DNA of 36,886 nucleotides from Modestobacter excelsi (GTDB lineage Bacteria; Actinomycetota; Actinomycetes; Mycobacteriales; Geodermatophilaceae). The notes beneath the pieces were generated by a model. The model had not been told where the DNA came from, ran no database searches, and was given only the letters and a program-made list of their open reading frames with translations. Of this stretch, positions 1 through 7,263 are shown in pieces. The position numbers and the translations under genes are program-made. Location: NCBI RefSeq assembly GCF_005930495.1, contig NZ_SJEX01000050.1, forward strand, positions 1 to 36,886, in the 5' to 3' direction. Position 1 is the stretch's first letter, and every line of letters starts with the position of its first letter.

Positions 1-377
1 GGCGAGGGGGCGATGCGGCGGCGGGGATCCGTGCGTCATCGGGAAGTTTCGGGATGCCGCCGCCAGGGCGACGGTCCGGCGGCACGGCGTCTGCGGGCGT
101 AGCTGACCCGCTGCCAAGGTCGTCAGGGCGGCCGGGTACCGCAACCGAGTACAGCGACCGAGTACAGCAACGCGGCGCGGACGGCGCGGCGCCGTACCGA
201 GGCTGACGTTGGTGGACAGAGCACGCTTCTGAGCTGCATGAACGGCACAACGGCGGACGGCAGCGGACACCCCCGCAGGGAGCTGAGGGTCAAGGGGGTC
301 GCGGGTTCAGCTACTGCCCTCGCACCGTCGAAGGCGTCGGGACTGTCCCCGGCGTACTCCGAGCATTCATCGGGTTC
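1..377. other. No gene recognised at left edge
   Basis: No convincing coding region is visible here. A short open frame starts at 238 but has no family resemblance and no ribosome-binding site. The only structured item is the tRNA-Pro-like stretch at 283-310, listed separately. The gene at 378-1436 ends against this region on the minus strand. Confidence 0.5.
283..310 (+). other. Diverged tRNA-Pro 3'-half-like sequence, possible attachment-site remnant
   Basis: The stretch begins CTGAGGGTCAAG and continues through GTCGCGGGTTCA. It matches the tRNA-Pro 3' half at 2684-2711 except for one substitution in the anticodon loop, one inserted G and two or three substitutions in the T-arm. Like that copy it begins at the anticodon loop, but it lacks the T-arm 3' strand and acceptor. 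If real, it and the copy at 2682-2726 would bracket a 2.4-kb segment holding the two-gene module at 378-1873. Chance similarity is possible. Confidence 0.3.
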
Positions 378-1436
378 CTACGGGCCAACGGATGCCCGAC
401 GCCGGGAGACGGTGCGTTTGGTGGTGGCGAGCTGTGCGGCGATGTCGCGGATCGATCTGCCGCGGGTGGTGAGTCGGTGGATGACTTCCTGCTGTTCGGC
501 GCGGGTGAGGTCGTCGTAGCGGATGCCGTCGCCGGTCAGGGCGCGTTCGACGGACATTCCGTCGACGTCGTCCGGCGGGGGAGTGCTGACAGTCGGCTGG
601 GGCATGGGGTCAGTGTCGATGTTGTCCCAGGCGAGCGGTGGATTCCAGCCTTGGCGGGCCGCATGGGCTCGGGCAGCGTTCGCGGTAGCTCGCTGCTCGC
701 CGGTGTCTTGTGGTGGTGGGGGGTTTTCCAGGCGTTCGTAGAGCTCGGCGACGTCGCGCGCGGTGCGTGCGGTGACCGACGGACTGGTCATGCTGCGGTT
801 GAGACTGGCCGGCCGGCGACCGAGTTGGGCGGCAAGGAGCTTGGGTGCCCAGCCGATGGCGGTGAGAGCCTGCAGGCGGCGGTGGGTGCCGGTGGCATCG
901 ACACGGCTGCGGGGCCCGCGGTTGGCGTCGTCGATGTCGATGCTCAGGATCAGGGCGGCCGTGGTGGGACGGACCCGGCGCGTGTCGGTCGAGCTCGTGA
1001 GGGCGCGGTCGGCGATCTCGCGAACGGAGCTGAGGGCCATGTCGGCGAGGTGGGCGATGCGCTCGACGCCGATGCCAGCTGCCCGCAGCGCAGCGATGTG
1101 GTCATGAACGGGGCGGGCGTCGACGTAGGGCTGCGAGCGACCGTAGGTGCGTTCGCGGTTGGCTGGGCGGGAGGCCGCGGTGTTGGCGGCGGTGCAGTCG
1201 GTGCAGCGGCAGCGGTCTTTGACGTAGGCGGCTCTGGTGCCGTGGACGAGGGGGCCACCCGTATGGGTGCACTCGCGACTCACCCGCGTCTGGGCGCAGG
1301 CGGCTCGACGAGCGGCTCGGTCGGCGGCGAGCCGGTGCTTGTCGCAGGAGTGCCGGGGATGATGCGCATGGGCGAGCGGGGCGCTGGCGTAGCCAGCGGT
1401 GTAGCCGCAGCTGGAGCAGGTTCGGGTGACCGTCAT
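378..1436 (-). CDS. Cysteine-motif, multi-helix-turn-helix protein of mobile-element type
   Basis: This is a 352-residue protein with no assigned function. Near the N-terminus there are two cysteine groups that could bind zinc: C7-x2-C10, and a CRCTDC block at about 76-81. Three separate stretches look like helix-turn-helix DNA-binding segments, at about 112-140, 185-215 and 318-348; the last reads RSIRDIAAQLATTKRTVSRR. The ATG at 1436 was chosen over an in-frame ATG at 1601 because its first bases overlap the stop of the upstream gene (ATGA at 1433-1436), a sign of translational coupling. Proteins of this general look occur in actinophages and actinomycete integrative elements, which fits the nearby attachment sites. 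A role as element regulator or DNA-binding accessory protein is inference. Confidence 0.6.
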   Translation of the reverse strand: MTVTRTCSSCGYTAGYASAPLAHAHHPRHSCDKHRLAADRAARRAACAQTRVSRECTHTGGPLVHGTRAAYVKDRCRCTDCTAANTAASRPANRERTYGRSQPYVDARPVHDHIAALRAAGIGVERIAHLADMALSSVREIADRALTSSTDTRRVRPTTAALILSIDIDDANRGPRSRVDATGTHRRLQALTAIGWAPKLLAAQLGRRPASLNRSMTSPSVTARTARDVAELYERLENPPPPQDTGEQRATANAARAHAARQGWNPPLAWDNIDTDPMPQPTVSTPPPDDVDGMSVERALTGDGIRYDDLTRAEQQEVIHRLTTRGRSIRDIAAQLATTKRTVSRRRASVGP

Positions 1437-1873
1437 CGCCGGCGACGTGGCGGCCGGGTCCGGCAGCTGGCGGTTCGCGTGCGGCCGGGAACGCCGGCTC
1501 GGCGCAGTACGTCCTCGATCCAGTCGGTGGGGATCGTGCCGGCGTCTCCGACGTGCTGGTCGAAGGCCATCGCAGTGATCTCTGAGGCGCTGGCAGACCA
1601 CTCGGCGGCTGACAGCGGTCGTTCCAGGTGGGCCTCGATCGTGGGCCGGTCGACGTAGGCCACGCTGGCGCCGAGGTGGTCGGCCAGGTCGGTCAGCAGC
1701 CGGTGGGTGTCGCCGCCGTAGGCGGCGATGAGGGTTTCGGAGGCTACGCGGCGGTCAGCCTGCCGGTCTGGGTCACTCGCGTCGGGCAAGCCTGTCGCGC
1801 CGAGCCGCCGGTGATCGCCGGGATCGACGGTGAACGCATCGACCGGATGTGGCTCTTGGGCGTGGCTCGGCAT
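1433..1873 (-). CDS. Hypothetical protein, first gene of mobile-element pair
   Basis: The 146-residue product has no recognised domain. Its second half contains a stretch of the type FDQHVGDAGTIPTDWIEDVL followed by a basic, arginine-rich tail. The ATG at 1873 is preceded by GGGAGAA at a good distance, so it is preferred to the longer in-frame start at 2029, whose extra N-terminus looks like untranslated sequence. The stop overlaps the start of the next gene by 4 nt, so the two genes form a coupled pair. The position beside tRNA-derived attachment sequences suggests cargo or a regulatory gene of an integrative element. The function is unknown. Confidence 0.5.
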   Translation of the reverse strand: MPSHAQEPHPVDAFTVDPGDHRRLGATGLPDASDPDRQADRRVASETLIAAYGGDTHRLLTDLADHLGASVAYVDRPTIEAHLERPLSAAEWSASASEITAMAFDQHVGDAGTIPTDWIEDVLRRAGVPGRTRTASCRTRPPRRRR

Positions 1874-2556
1874 CGGCGCTTCTCCCGGCAGCTGGTGCTC
1901 TCGCCGGAGGAGGCGCAATTCCTGGTGAGGTGGTGACACCGCGCCCTGGTGTTCCTTGACCGCGAATCGGATCTGACGCGCGTGGCCGCGTCGCCACGGT
2001 GGCTCCGGGATGCCGGCGCCAGCTCGCATGTCGGGAGCGGCGGGCAGGGTGGCTGGCGCACGTGCTGATCGTCATGTGGCTCGCTGCGCCGTGGCGTACG
2101 GCCGCGCGACGGCTGACCGGCCTGGCAGGGGCCCCTGTCTGGGCGGGCGCCGGTCACATGGCGCGCGGTGGGGACCGTGGGCATGGTTGGGATCAGCGTG
2201 GCCGTGGTGGGTGCCTGCAGCAGGGCCACTGCATGGTCGGGGGAGTGCTGGGGGATCTCACGCTGTTTGCGGTGATCTGTCCGGCGGCAGACGTCGCGAT
2301 CTGTTGGCGTGCCGAGTTCTCGGCCGACCGGTGAGCCGCCGATCTCGGTGTCGGTCCGGATCCGGCCACCGCGTGCCGCACACTCAACGATGGGTCGAGC
2401 GTCCCCGTGGATCGTCACGGTGGTTGGCCCAACCCGACTTCCGAGCGACGTGTCAGTGCGCTCCTGACGGCAGCGCCCCCTGGCCTGTATGGCGCCGAAT
2501 CCGCCGCATGCCGATGACTCGGTCCGCTGGCCCAGCGGACCGCAACGGCAGCTCGG
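1874..2556. other. No recognisable gene upstream of the attP-like array
   Basis: Open frames exist on both strands here, for example 2010-2831 plus and 2193-2387 minus. None has a plausible ribosome-binding site, domain or family resemblance. The stretch probably includes the promoter of the minus-strand pair ending at 378. I see no RNA gene in it. Confidence 0.4.
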
Positions 2557-2580
2557 TTGACCACCATTTTGACCACCATT
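2557..2580 (+). repeat. Tandem 12-bp repeat, candidate integrase arm-type sites (left arm)
   Basis: TTGACCACCATT occurs twice in perfect tandem (2557-2568 and 2569-2580). The same TTGACCAC motif recurs as a tandem pair in the same orientation at 2796-2819, on the other side of the tRNA-Pro 3' half. Pairs of direct repeats on both sides of a core site are the usual layout of arm-type binding sites in the attP of tyrosine-recombinase elements. Confidence 0.6.
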
Positions 2581-2681
2581 TGGGTTCGTTCGGGACCGTC
2601 CGCGATGATCCGCGGCGGTACGGCCAGGCCGCTGGCCTGCACGAACGCACATCCGCGAACTCGCCCGAACCCCCAGCCGAC

Positions 2682-2726
2682 GACTGGGGGTCAAGGGGTC
2701 GCAGGTTCAAATCCTGTCAGCCCGAC
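2682..2726 (+). other. 3' half of tRNA-Pro(GGG), attachment-site core
   Basis: The sequence starts at the anticodon loop (CTGGGGG, anticodon GGG) and runs through the 3' anticodon stem TCAAG, the T-arm GCAGG-TTCAAAT-CCTGT and the acceptor 3' strand CAGCCCG. The 5' acceptor, D-arm and 5' anticodon stem are absent, so it is not a working tRNA. Loss of identity at the anticodon loop is what crossover inside that loop would leave, as known for pSAM2-type integration into tRNA-Pro. A perfect 8-bp inverted repeat (ACCCCCAG, 7-nt spacer, CTGGGGGT, 2669-2691) overlaps its left end and could be the recombinase core site. Confidence 0.8.
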
Positions 2727-2742
2727 AGAAGAAGATGCAGGT

Positions 2743-2778
2743 CAGGGGCCGTTCCCGGGAGACCGGGAACGGCCCCTG
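2743..2778. terminator. Strong hairpin, terminator beside the tRNA-Pro 3' half
   Basis: A perfect 16-bp inverted repeat, CAGGGGCCGTTCCCGG with loop GAGA and its complement, begins 16 nt after the tRNA 3' end. A short T-run lies 26 nt beyond the hairpin, inside the right-hand repeats. It could be the original tRNA-Pro terminator carried with the core, or the terminator of the recombinase gene that ends at 2837 on the opposite strand. Confidence 0.75.
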
Positions 2779-2795
2779 CTGGTTCGTCGGACAGT

Positions 2796-2819
2796 TTGAC
2801 CACTTTTTTGACCACCATC
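2796..2819 (+). repeat. Tandem 12-bp repeat, candidate integrase arm-type sites (right arm)
   Basis: TTGACCACTTTT (2796-2807) is followed directly by TTGACCACCATC (2808-2819). Both are in the same orientation as the pair at 2557-2580 and share its TTGACCAC core. The repeats sit between the hairpin and the stop codon of the recombinase gene. With both arms present, the 2557-2819 segment resembles an intact attP rather than the single-armed end expected of an integrated element. Confidence 0.6.
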
Positions 2820-2836
2820 AGCCGACCCTGAGTTGC

Positions 2837-3919
2837 TCAGCACGGCGCCCAGGGTGGCCACCGCGTCCCGGAATTCGTCGGGGAGACGTGGCCGTAGACG
2901 TCGACGGTGATGGCGATCGAAGAGTGGCCGAGGATGTCCGAGACCACCTTGAGCGGGACGCCGTGGGTGAGCATCACGCAGGCCGCCGAGTGTCGGAGGG
3001 TGTGCAGGCTGGCGTCGGGAATGCCCGCTCGTGCGGCTGCCGCCTTGAACGCCCGGAGGGCGTTGCGGGGATCGCACGGTTCACCGGTCCCGGTGGTGAA
3101 CACGAACCCGGTCTCGTGCCAGGTGGAGCCGGCGAGCTGTCGCTCGGTGGCCTGGACGTGCTGCACGTTGCGCAGCAGTTCGGCGGCGGGGTCGGAGAGC
3201 GGTACAACGCGTTGGGACTTCGCGGTCTTGGGCTCGGTCACGAGGAGGGCTCCATCGATGCGCGCGAGCGTTCCCCGCACGCGCAGCGTCCCCCGATCGA
3301 GGTCGACGTCGGACCACCGCAGCGAGAGGGCTTCGCCTCGGCGCAGCCCCGTGTGCACCAGGAGCTCGAAGAGGGTCGCGTAACGGCTCTGGTGCGCGGC
3401 GCTGAGCAGCTCCGCCACCTGAGTCGGAGTCAGATGCGTGGCCTCCTTGCTCTTCACCTTCGGCCGTCTGACGGCCGCGGACGGAGTCGTCGTCATGGCG
3501 CCGTCGCGAACTGCCGTGTCCAGGATTGCGCGCAGGACCGTGTAGGCCGAGCGGATGGTCGACTCCGCCAGGCCTTTACGCAGGAGTTCGACGACCCAGC
3601 CTTCGACATGCGAGGGGCGGATCCTGTCCAGGGTCAAGCGACCGATGGAGCTGGTGAGGATGTGTGTCCGCGCCACCCCGGCACACAGGGTCTCGGTCGT
3701 CTGCTTTCGGTCTGACGCTGCCAGTGACTTTTCGATCCCCCGACATCCATCCCCGGTGTGGGGCCGATTAGTTGTAGCCGCGAAGCCAGGCGAGCACGGC
3801 GACGGCACGGTCGCGTGGTTGCAGTTGTGGTTGCAGTTGTTCCGAATCCAGGTTCGTGCAGGCTTGTCCGCCATGATCCGGCGCATCGTGAATGTGCTGG
3901 TCGGGCCTGTGTCCGACAC
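2837..3919 (-). CDS. Tyrosine site-specific recombinase, N-terminal domain lost
   Basis: From about residue 70 the protein reads as an actinomycete phage/ICE integrase. A core-binding helical domain spans about 70-150, followed by a catalytic domain with all expected residues: R193 in GLRRGE, K231, H306-x-x-R309, H332 in LGHSS and Y342 in VYGHV. Residues 1-65 do not resemble the family's arm-binding domain. Part of them (NNCNHNCNH) is only the translation of a tandem 12-bp DNA repeat at 3816-3839. The start at 3919 is therefore doubtful and the gene is probably 5'-truncated by a later rearrangement. Complete members usually have an extra N-terminal arm-binding domain of roughly 60-100 residues. 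Without it, binding to the neighbouring arm-type repeats is doubtful. The gene ends beside the tRNA-Pro attachment core, as is normal for such integrases. Confidence 0.75.
   Translation of the reverse strand: MSDTGPTSTFTMRRIMADKPARTWIRNNCNHNCNHATVPSPCSPGFAATTNRPHTGDGCRGIEKSLAASDRKQTTETLCAGVARTHILTSSIGRLTLDRIRPSHVEGWVVELLRKGLAESTIRSAYTVLRAILDTAVRDGAMTTTPSAAVRRPKVKSKEATHLTPTQVAELLSAAHQSRYATLFELLVHTGLRRGEALSLRWSDVDLDRGTLRVRGTLARIDGALLVTEPKTAKSQRVVPLSDPAAELLRNVQHVQATERQLAGSTWHETGFVFTTGTGEPCDPRNALRAFKAAAARAGIPDASLHTLRHSAACVMLTHGVPLKVVSDILGHSSIAITVDVYGHVSPTNSGTRWPPWAPC
3816..3839 (+). repeat. Second tandem 12-bp repeat, possible arm-type sites of another element
   Basis: TGGTTGCAGTTG occurs twice in perfect tandem. 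It differs in sequence from the TTGACCACC repeats at 2557 and 2796 but has the same 12-bp tandem design. It lies about 125 nt before a different tRNA 3'-end-like sequence (3964-3997). It falls inside the meaningless N-terminal part of the recombinase frame, so it marks foreign sequence joined to the recombinase gene. Confidence 0.45.
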
Positions 3920-3963
3920 GGTGGCACAGTTCTGCGAACGTGATCATGACGGCCTGGCAGTGT

Positions 3964-3997
3964 GGGGCTCAGGGGTTCGAGTCCCCTCGGCCTTACC
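3964..3997 (+). other. tRNA 3'-end-like fragment, possible second attachment site
   Basis: A perfect T-arm (AGGGG-TTCGAGT-CCCCT, 3971-3987) is followed by CGGCCTT as acceptor 3' strand, an A discriminator and CC. No matching 5' acceptor strand (AAGGCCG) lies within a tRNA length upstream, so this is a 3' fragment only. I cannot name the isoacceptor. It is not the tRNA-Pro copy seen at 2682. Confidence 0.5.
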
Positions 3998-4288
3998 CGT
4001 TGACCAGGCCGTTCTCCGTCCGGGAGAGCGGCTTGAGCTGCTCCTGGTGCCTACCTTGGTGGCTACTTGTGCCGATCCAGTGCCGGCTCAGTCCCGGAGC
4101 GCGCGGCCCACCGATGTGGCGAGTCTGCCTAACGGGAGGGGGTCAGGACCGCGGCGTCCGCCTGACCCATAGCGGTCCCAGAGGGGACACCTCCTCAGCA
4201 GAACGGAATGGGACATGCCTTGAGACTCTCGTCCCTTGCGGCCCGCGACCGGCTGACGCAGTGAGGTGCCACATCCAGAAGACGGCAA
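3998..4288. other. Intergenic, terminator-like inverted repeat only
   Basis: No gene is recognised. At 4140-4168 an inverted repeat pairs GGGTCAGG with CCTGACCC, with an inner GGAC/GTCC continuation. It could end transcription of the hydrolase gene that stops at 4289 on the minus strand, though it lies about 120 nt beyond that stop and has no T-run. Confidence 0.35.
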
Positions 4289-5170
4289 TCAGGCTGCTCG
4301 GCCCGGCAGGTGCGCCCGGAGCCAGCCGATGACGTCGGCGGTGACCTCGTCGCGGATGGTCTCATTGACCAGCTCGTGCCGGGCGTCGGGGTAGAGAGTG
4401 GCCGTGACGTCGGCGAGGCCGGCCGAGCGGTAGCGGTCGGCCAGTGCCATGACATTGCTCCCGCCCGGGCCGCCGACCGGGTCCCGGTCGCCAGAGATCA
4501 GCAGAAGCGGCAGGTCCGGCCGGATCTGCGACGGCTCGGCGGTGCGCTCGGCCTGCCCCAGGACGCCGCCGATGATCGCGTCCTCGGTAGGAAAGCCGCA
4601 AAGCGGGTCGGCCACGTAAGCGTCGACCTCCGCGGGGTCGCGGCTGAGCCATTCGAAGTCGGTGCGCGGCTCGAAGCCGGCGTTGAACGCGGCCAGCCCC
4701 GGCTGGTCGGCGGGCAGGCCGGCAAGGACGCCGCCGAGGCCGTCGAGGGTCGTCGAGCCGCTGAGCACCACGCCGCCGTAGCGGACCGGCTCGGCCAGCA
4801 GCGCGATCTGCATGCCCATCGAGCCGAGCGAGTGGGCGAAGGCGAACAGCGGCACGTCCGGATGCTGCGAGGCCAGCAGGCGCGCGTGCGCGCCGATGTC
4901 GGCCACGAAGCCTTCGACCCCGGCCGCGCCGAAGCTGCCCAGTGGGACATCTTCGGACACCGACGCTCCGTGGCCACGATTGTCGGCGGCCGACACCACG
5001 AACCCGGCCGCGTTCAAGGCCCGGGCGAACCGGTCGTAGCGGGGCCCGTGCTCGGCCAACCCGTGCACCAGCTGGACGATCCCGACGGGCCCGCCCGTGA
5101 CGTCGTCCCATTCGTACGTGGCGATGGCGAGCCCGTCGGCCGGGGACGGGAAGCTGGCGGTGGTCGGCAT
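4289..5170 (-). CDS. Alpha/beta hydrolase, monoacylglycerol lipase type (serine aminopeptidase S33 family)
   Basis: The 293-residue protein carries the marks of the Hydrolase_4/monoglyceride-lipase-like branch. These are an oxyanion HG motif (VHGLAEHGPRYDRFA, about 35-49), a nucleophile elbow FAHSLGS with S114, an acid residue in ISGDRDP (D228 or D230) and a catalytic H265 in DARHE. It probably hydrolyses a carboxylic ester or monoacylglycerol in the cytoplasm; the substrate is not readable. The ATG at 5170 was chosen over a frame extending to 5689 because the protein begins there in family style. The longer extension only reads through a fragment of another esterase (5290-5401). The gene stands alone, with gene debris upstream. 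Confidence 0.85.
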   Translation of the reverse strand: MPTTASFPSPADGLAIATYEWDDVTGGPVGIVQLVHGLAEHGPRYDRFARALNAAGFVVSAADNRGHGASVSEDVPLGSFGAAGVEGFVADIGAHARLLASQHPDVPLFAFAHSLGSMGMQIALLAEPVRYGGVVLSGSTTLDGLGGVLAGLPADQPGLAAFNAGFEPRTDFEWLSRDPAEVDAYVADPLCGFPTEDAIIGGVLGQAERTAEPSQIRPDLPLLLISGDRDPVGGPGGSNVMALADRYRSAGLADVTATLYPDARHELVNETIRDEVTADVIGWLRAHLPGRAA

Positions 5171-5289
5171 GCTCGCATCATCCGAGGGGCGGGCTCTGCT
5201 CGCATCCGGCACGTCACAGGTCCTCCGCTCGCGAGGACGTCGGAGAGCACGACACGCAGGGCGTCGCCCGCCTTGTCGACGGTCGCGCG

Positions 5290-5401
5290 AGCCACACGTC
5301 GCCACTGCGGCCATCCCGAAGAAGGCGCGGCTCATGCCGGCGACGTCCAGCAGTTGGGCGTCGACACCTGCCGCGCGCAGCTTCTCGACTTCACCTGACC
5401 A
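5290..5401 (-). pseudogene. C-terminal fragment of an HSL-type esterase
   Basis: On the minus strand this reads VEKLRAAGVDAQLLDVAGMS followed by RAFFGMAAV. That is the usual C-terminal segment of hormone-sensitive-lipase-family alpha/beta hydrolases (arylesterase/acetyl-hydrolase type), which contains the catalytic histidine region. The normal histidine position before FFGM appears as R here. About 35 residues remain. There is no start, no nucleophile segment and no independent reading frame. It abuts the opposed NmrA-like fragment on the other strand, so the whole 5.2-5.9 kb stretch looks like deletion debris. Confidence 0.55.
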
Positions 5402-5504
5402 ACATGGGAATGAATGTCGACGAATGCTCGCGTACCCCTCAAGCCGCCCTGGGTCGTCCGTTGTCTGGCCGAGGGCGGTGACACCGACCTCAACACGGTC
5501 GGGG

Positions 5505-5899
5505 AGGGAGGACGGCGCCATCCGCGGCCCGGCGGACGACGGGCGGGTGGCGTTTGTGGCCCAGGACGACATCGCCGCCGTCGTCGCCATGCTGCGCGAG
5601 CCCACCGCGCACGCCGGCCGCACGTACGACCTGACCGGGCCGGAGGAGCTGGCGCTGACCGAGGTCGCGGCCGTGCTCACCGCCGTCACCGGCCGGGCGG
5701 TTCTCTACGTGCCGGCGACCGTCGAGGAGGCGTTGGCCTCGCGCGCGTCCTACGGGGCGCCGGACTGGCAGGTCGAGGCCTGGGTGTCGATCTACACCGC
5801 GATCGCGGCCGGCGAGATGGCCGGGGTCAGGCCGCCGTGCCCGACCTGACCGGGCACCCGGCGCGCACGCTGGAGCAGGTGCTGCGCGCTCGGGCCTGA
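5505..5899 (+). pseudogene. C-terminal fragment of an NmrA/SDR-type NAD(P)-binding protein, frameshifted
   Basis: The frame reads VAFVAQDDIAAVVAMLREPT, then YDLTGPEELALTEVAAVL, and ends near WVSIYTAIAAGEMAGV. These are typical C-terminal features of NmrA-like NAD(P)H-binding epimerase/quinone-oxidoreductase proteins. The N-terminal Rossmann domain (GxxGxxG) is missing. Near 5830 the frame shifts: the natural ending, AVPDLTGHPARTLEQVL, continues in another phase to 5899. The fragment is thus both truncated and frameshifted and cannot make a working enzyme. Confidence 0.65.
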
Positions 5900-5958
5900 C
5901 GCCAGGGGTCTGAAGTCACGGGGGGCGTCAGGTGCGGTGGCGCGGGTAGACGACGCTC

Positions 5959-7263
5959 GTGCGCCTGCCCGGTCCCTCGGACCTCCTCGACCTGCCCTGG
6001 ACGCTCGCCGACTCCGTCCGCAGCCTCAGCGCGGCACTGCCGCGCGCCGAGACGCTGCTGCCCCTGGCCGACGACGTCCTGCGCCGCACCCGCTCCCTAC
6101 TCGACGGCGCCGGGCCCGCGGTGGCCCGGGCGGCGGCGGTGGGTCCCGAGGCGGTCGAGGTGGCGGCCGACGTCGTGCGGCGCGTCGCCGCAGTCGCGAC
6201 GCCGGAGCGGGTCGCGACCCTGGGCGCGCTCGTCGACCGGCTCGGCGCCGCGCTGGCGCCGGAGCGGGTCGAGGCGGTCACCCGCGCCGTGGACACGCTG
6301 GGGTCGCGCGCCGACGTCGTGCCACGCGTCCTCGACGCCTTTGACGGCCTGCTGTCCTCGGGCCGGCTGGACCGGCTCGCCGACGGGCTTGACCGGCTGC
6401 TGGCCGCCGACCTGCTGCCCCGCGTCGACCGGTTGCTGGACCACCTGGCCGACGAGCGCGTGGAGCGCGCCCTCGACCTGGCCGGGGACGACCGGGTCGT
6501 GCGGGCCCTCGAGCTCGTCACCGGCGACCGGGTCGACCGAACCCTCGACGTCCTCACCGACGAACGGGTCGACCGGATCCTGGACCTGCTGACCGGTGAC
6601 CGGGTCCAGCAGGCCCTCGACCTGGCCGCCGACGAGCGCGTGCGCACGCTGCTGGACCTCGCGGCCGACGAGCGCGTCCTGCGTCTGCTGGACCGGCTCG
6701 ACGCCCTGCTCGCCGCCGACCGCGTCCCGCGCCTGGTGGACCGGGCTGGCGCCCTGCTCGACGACGAGCGGCTGTCGCGGGTCGGCACCCGGCTGGACCG
6801 GATGCTGTCCGACGAGAACCTCGACCGCACCGAGAGACTGCTCCGGAGCGGGCAGCCGGCCGCGGCCCTCCGCCTGCTGACCCGGCTCGACCGCGAGCTC
6901 ACCGACGACGCGGCCCGTGCGCTGGGCACGCTGCTCGACCGCCGCCTGCCCGCGCTGCTCAGCGAGGAGAGGGCCGCCGCCCTGGCCGCGCTCACCGACC
7001 AGGTGCCGCGGCTGCTGGGCGGACTGGAATCCGGCTCCCTCCCGCGCACCGCCGACCTGGGGCGGGTGCCGACCGACCTGCACGCGATACTCGAGCTCAT
7101 CGACGACCTTCACCAGGTGGTGTCGGGCCTGCCCGGCGCCGGACGCGCCCGCGACCGCGGCGACGACCCGCACCCGCAGGTCGAGGACCCGCGGCCGCCC
7201 GACGACGACGCGCCCAACCGGGAGGCGGAGTCGCCCCAGACACCGACGAAGGGCTACAGCTAG
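5959..7263 (+). CDS. Helical repeat protein with exact 12-residue period, unknown function
   Basis: The 434-residue protein is almost entirely predicted amphipathic helix and rich in D, R, L, V and A. From residue 165 the motif DERVxRxLDLxx repeats every 12 residues: the R-V pair falls at 167, 179, 191, 203, 215, 227 and 239. It then changes to a 16-residue period (255, 271, 287). Looser copies occur at about 84 and 103. The C-terminal 45 residues are proline- and acid-rich and look disordered. There is no signal peptide, membrane segment or catalytic motif. The start is GTG at 5959, with no strong ribosome-binding site. Codon usage is like the neighbours, and the long frame on the opposite strand (5928-7100) is its shadow. 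It could be a solenoid, a coiled-coil scaffold or a lipid/surface-binding amphipathic protein. No family is recognised. Confidence 0.7.
   Translation: MRLPGPSDLLDLPWTLADSVRSLSAALPRAETLLPLADDVLRRTRSLLDGAGPAVARAAAVGPEAVEVAADVVRRVAAVATPERVATLGALVDRLGAALAPERVEAVTRAVDTLGSRADVVPRVLDAFDGLLSSGRLDRLADGLDRLLAADLLPRVDRLLDHLADERVERALDLAGDDRVVRALELVTGDRVDRTLDVLTDERVDRILDLLTGDRVQQALDLAADERVRTLLDLAADERVLRLLDRLDALLAADRVPRLVDRAGALLDDERLSRVGTRLDRMLSDENLDRTERLLRSGQPAAALRLLTRLDRELTDDAARALGTLLDRRLPALLSEERAAALAALTDQVPRLLGGLESGSLPRTADLGRVPTDLHAILELIDDLHQVVSGLPGAGRARDRGDDPHPQVEDPRPPDDDAPNREAESPQTPTKGYS

Noticed and set aside
477-1658. Long plus-strand frame opposite the mobile-element genes
   Set aside because: Glycine/alanine-rich shadow of the minus-strand genes. 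The minus strand has coupled genes with ATGA overlap, a ribosome-binding site and HTH-like motifs.
1744-2694. Large minus-strand frame upstream of the mobile-element pair
   Set aside because: Overlaps the better-supported gene starting at 1873 in another phase and looks like low-complexity non-coding translation.
2630-2726. Complete tRNA-Pro gene
   Set aside because: Only the 3' half from the anticodon loop onward is present. No 5' acceptor strand CGGGCTG or D-arm is found in the preceding 90 nt.
3930-3997. Complete tRNA gene at the second tRNA-like site
   Set aside because: The T-arm and 3' acceptor strand are good, but there is no 5' partner strand or anticodon stem at the right distances.
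5928-7100. Long minus-strand Ser/Arg-rich frame opposite the repeat protein
   Set aside because: Its repetitive SRSS composition is the antisense reading of the repeated codons of the plus-strand gene. It has no ribosome-binding site or independent motif.
6097-7173. Second antisense repetitive frame in the same gene
   Set aside because: Same cause: DNA repeats of the plus-strand gene give open frames in several phases.
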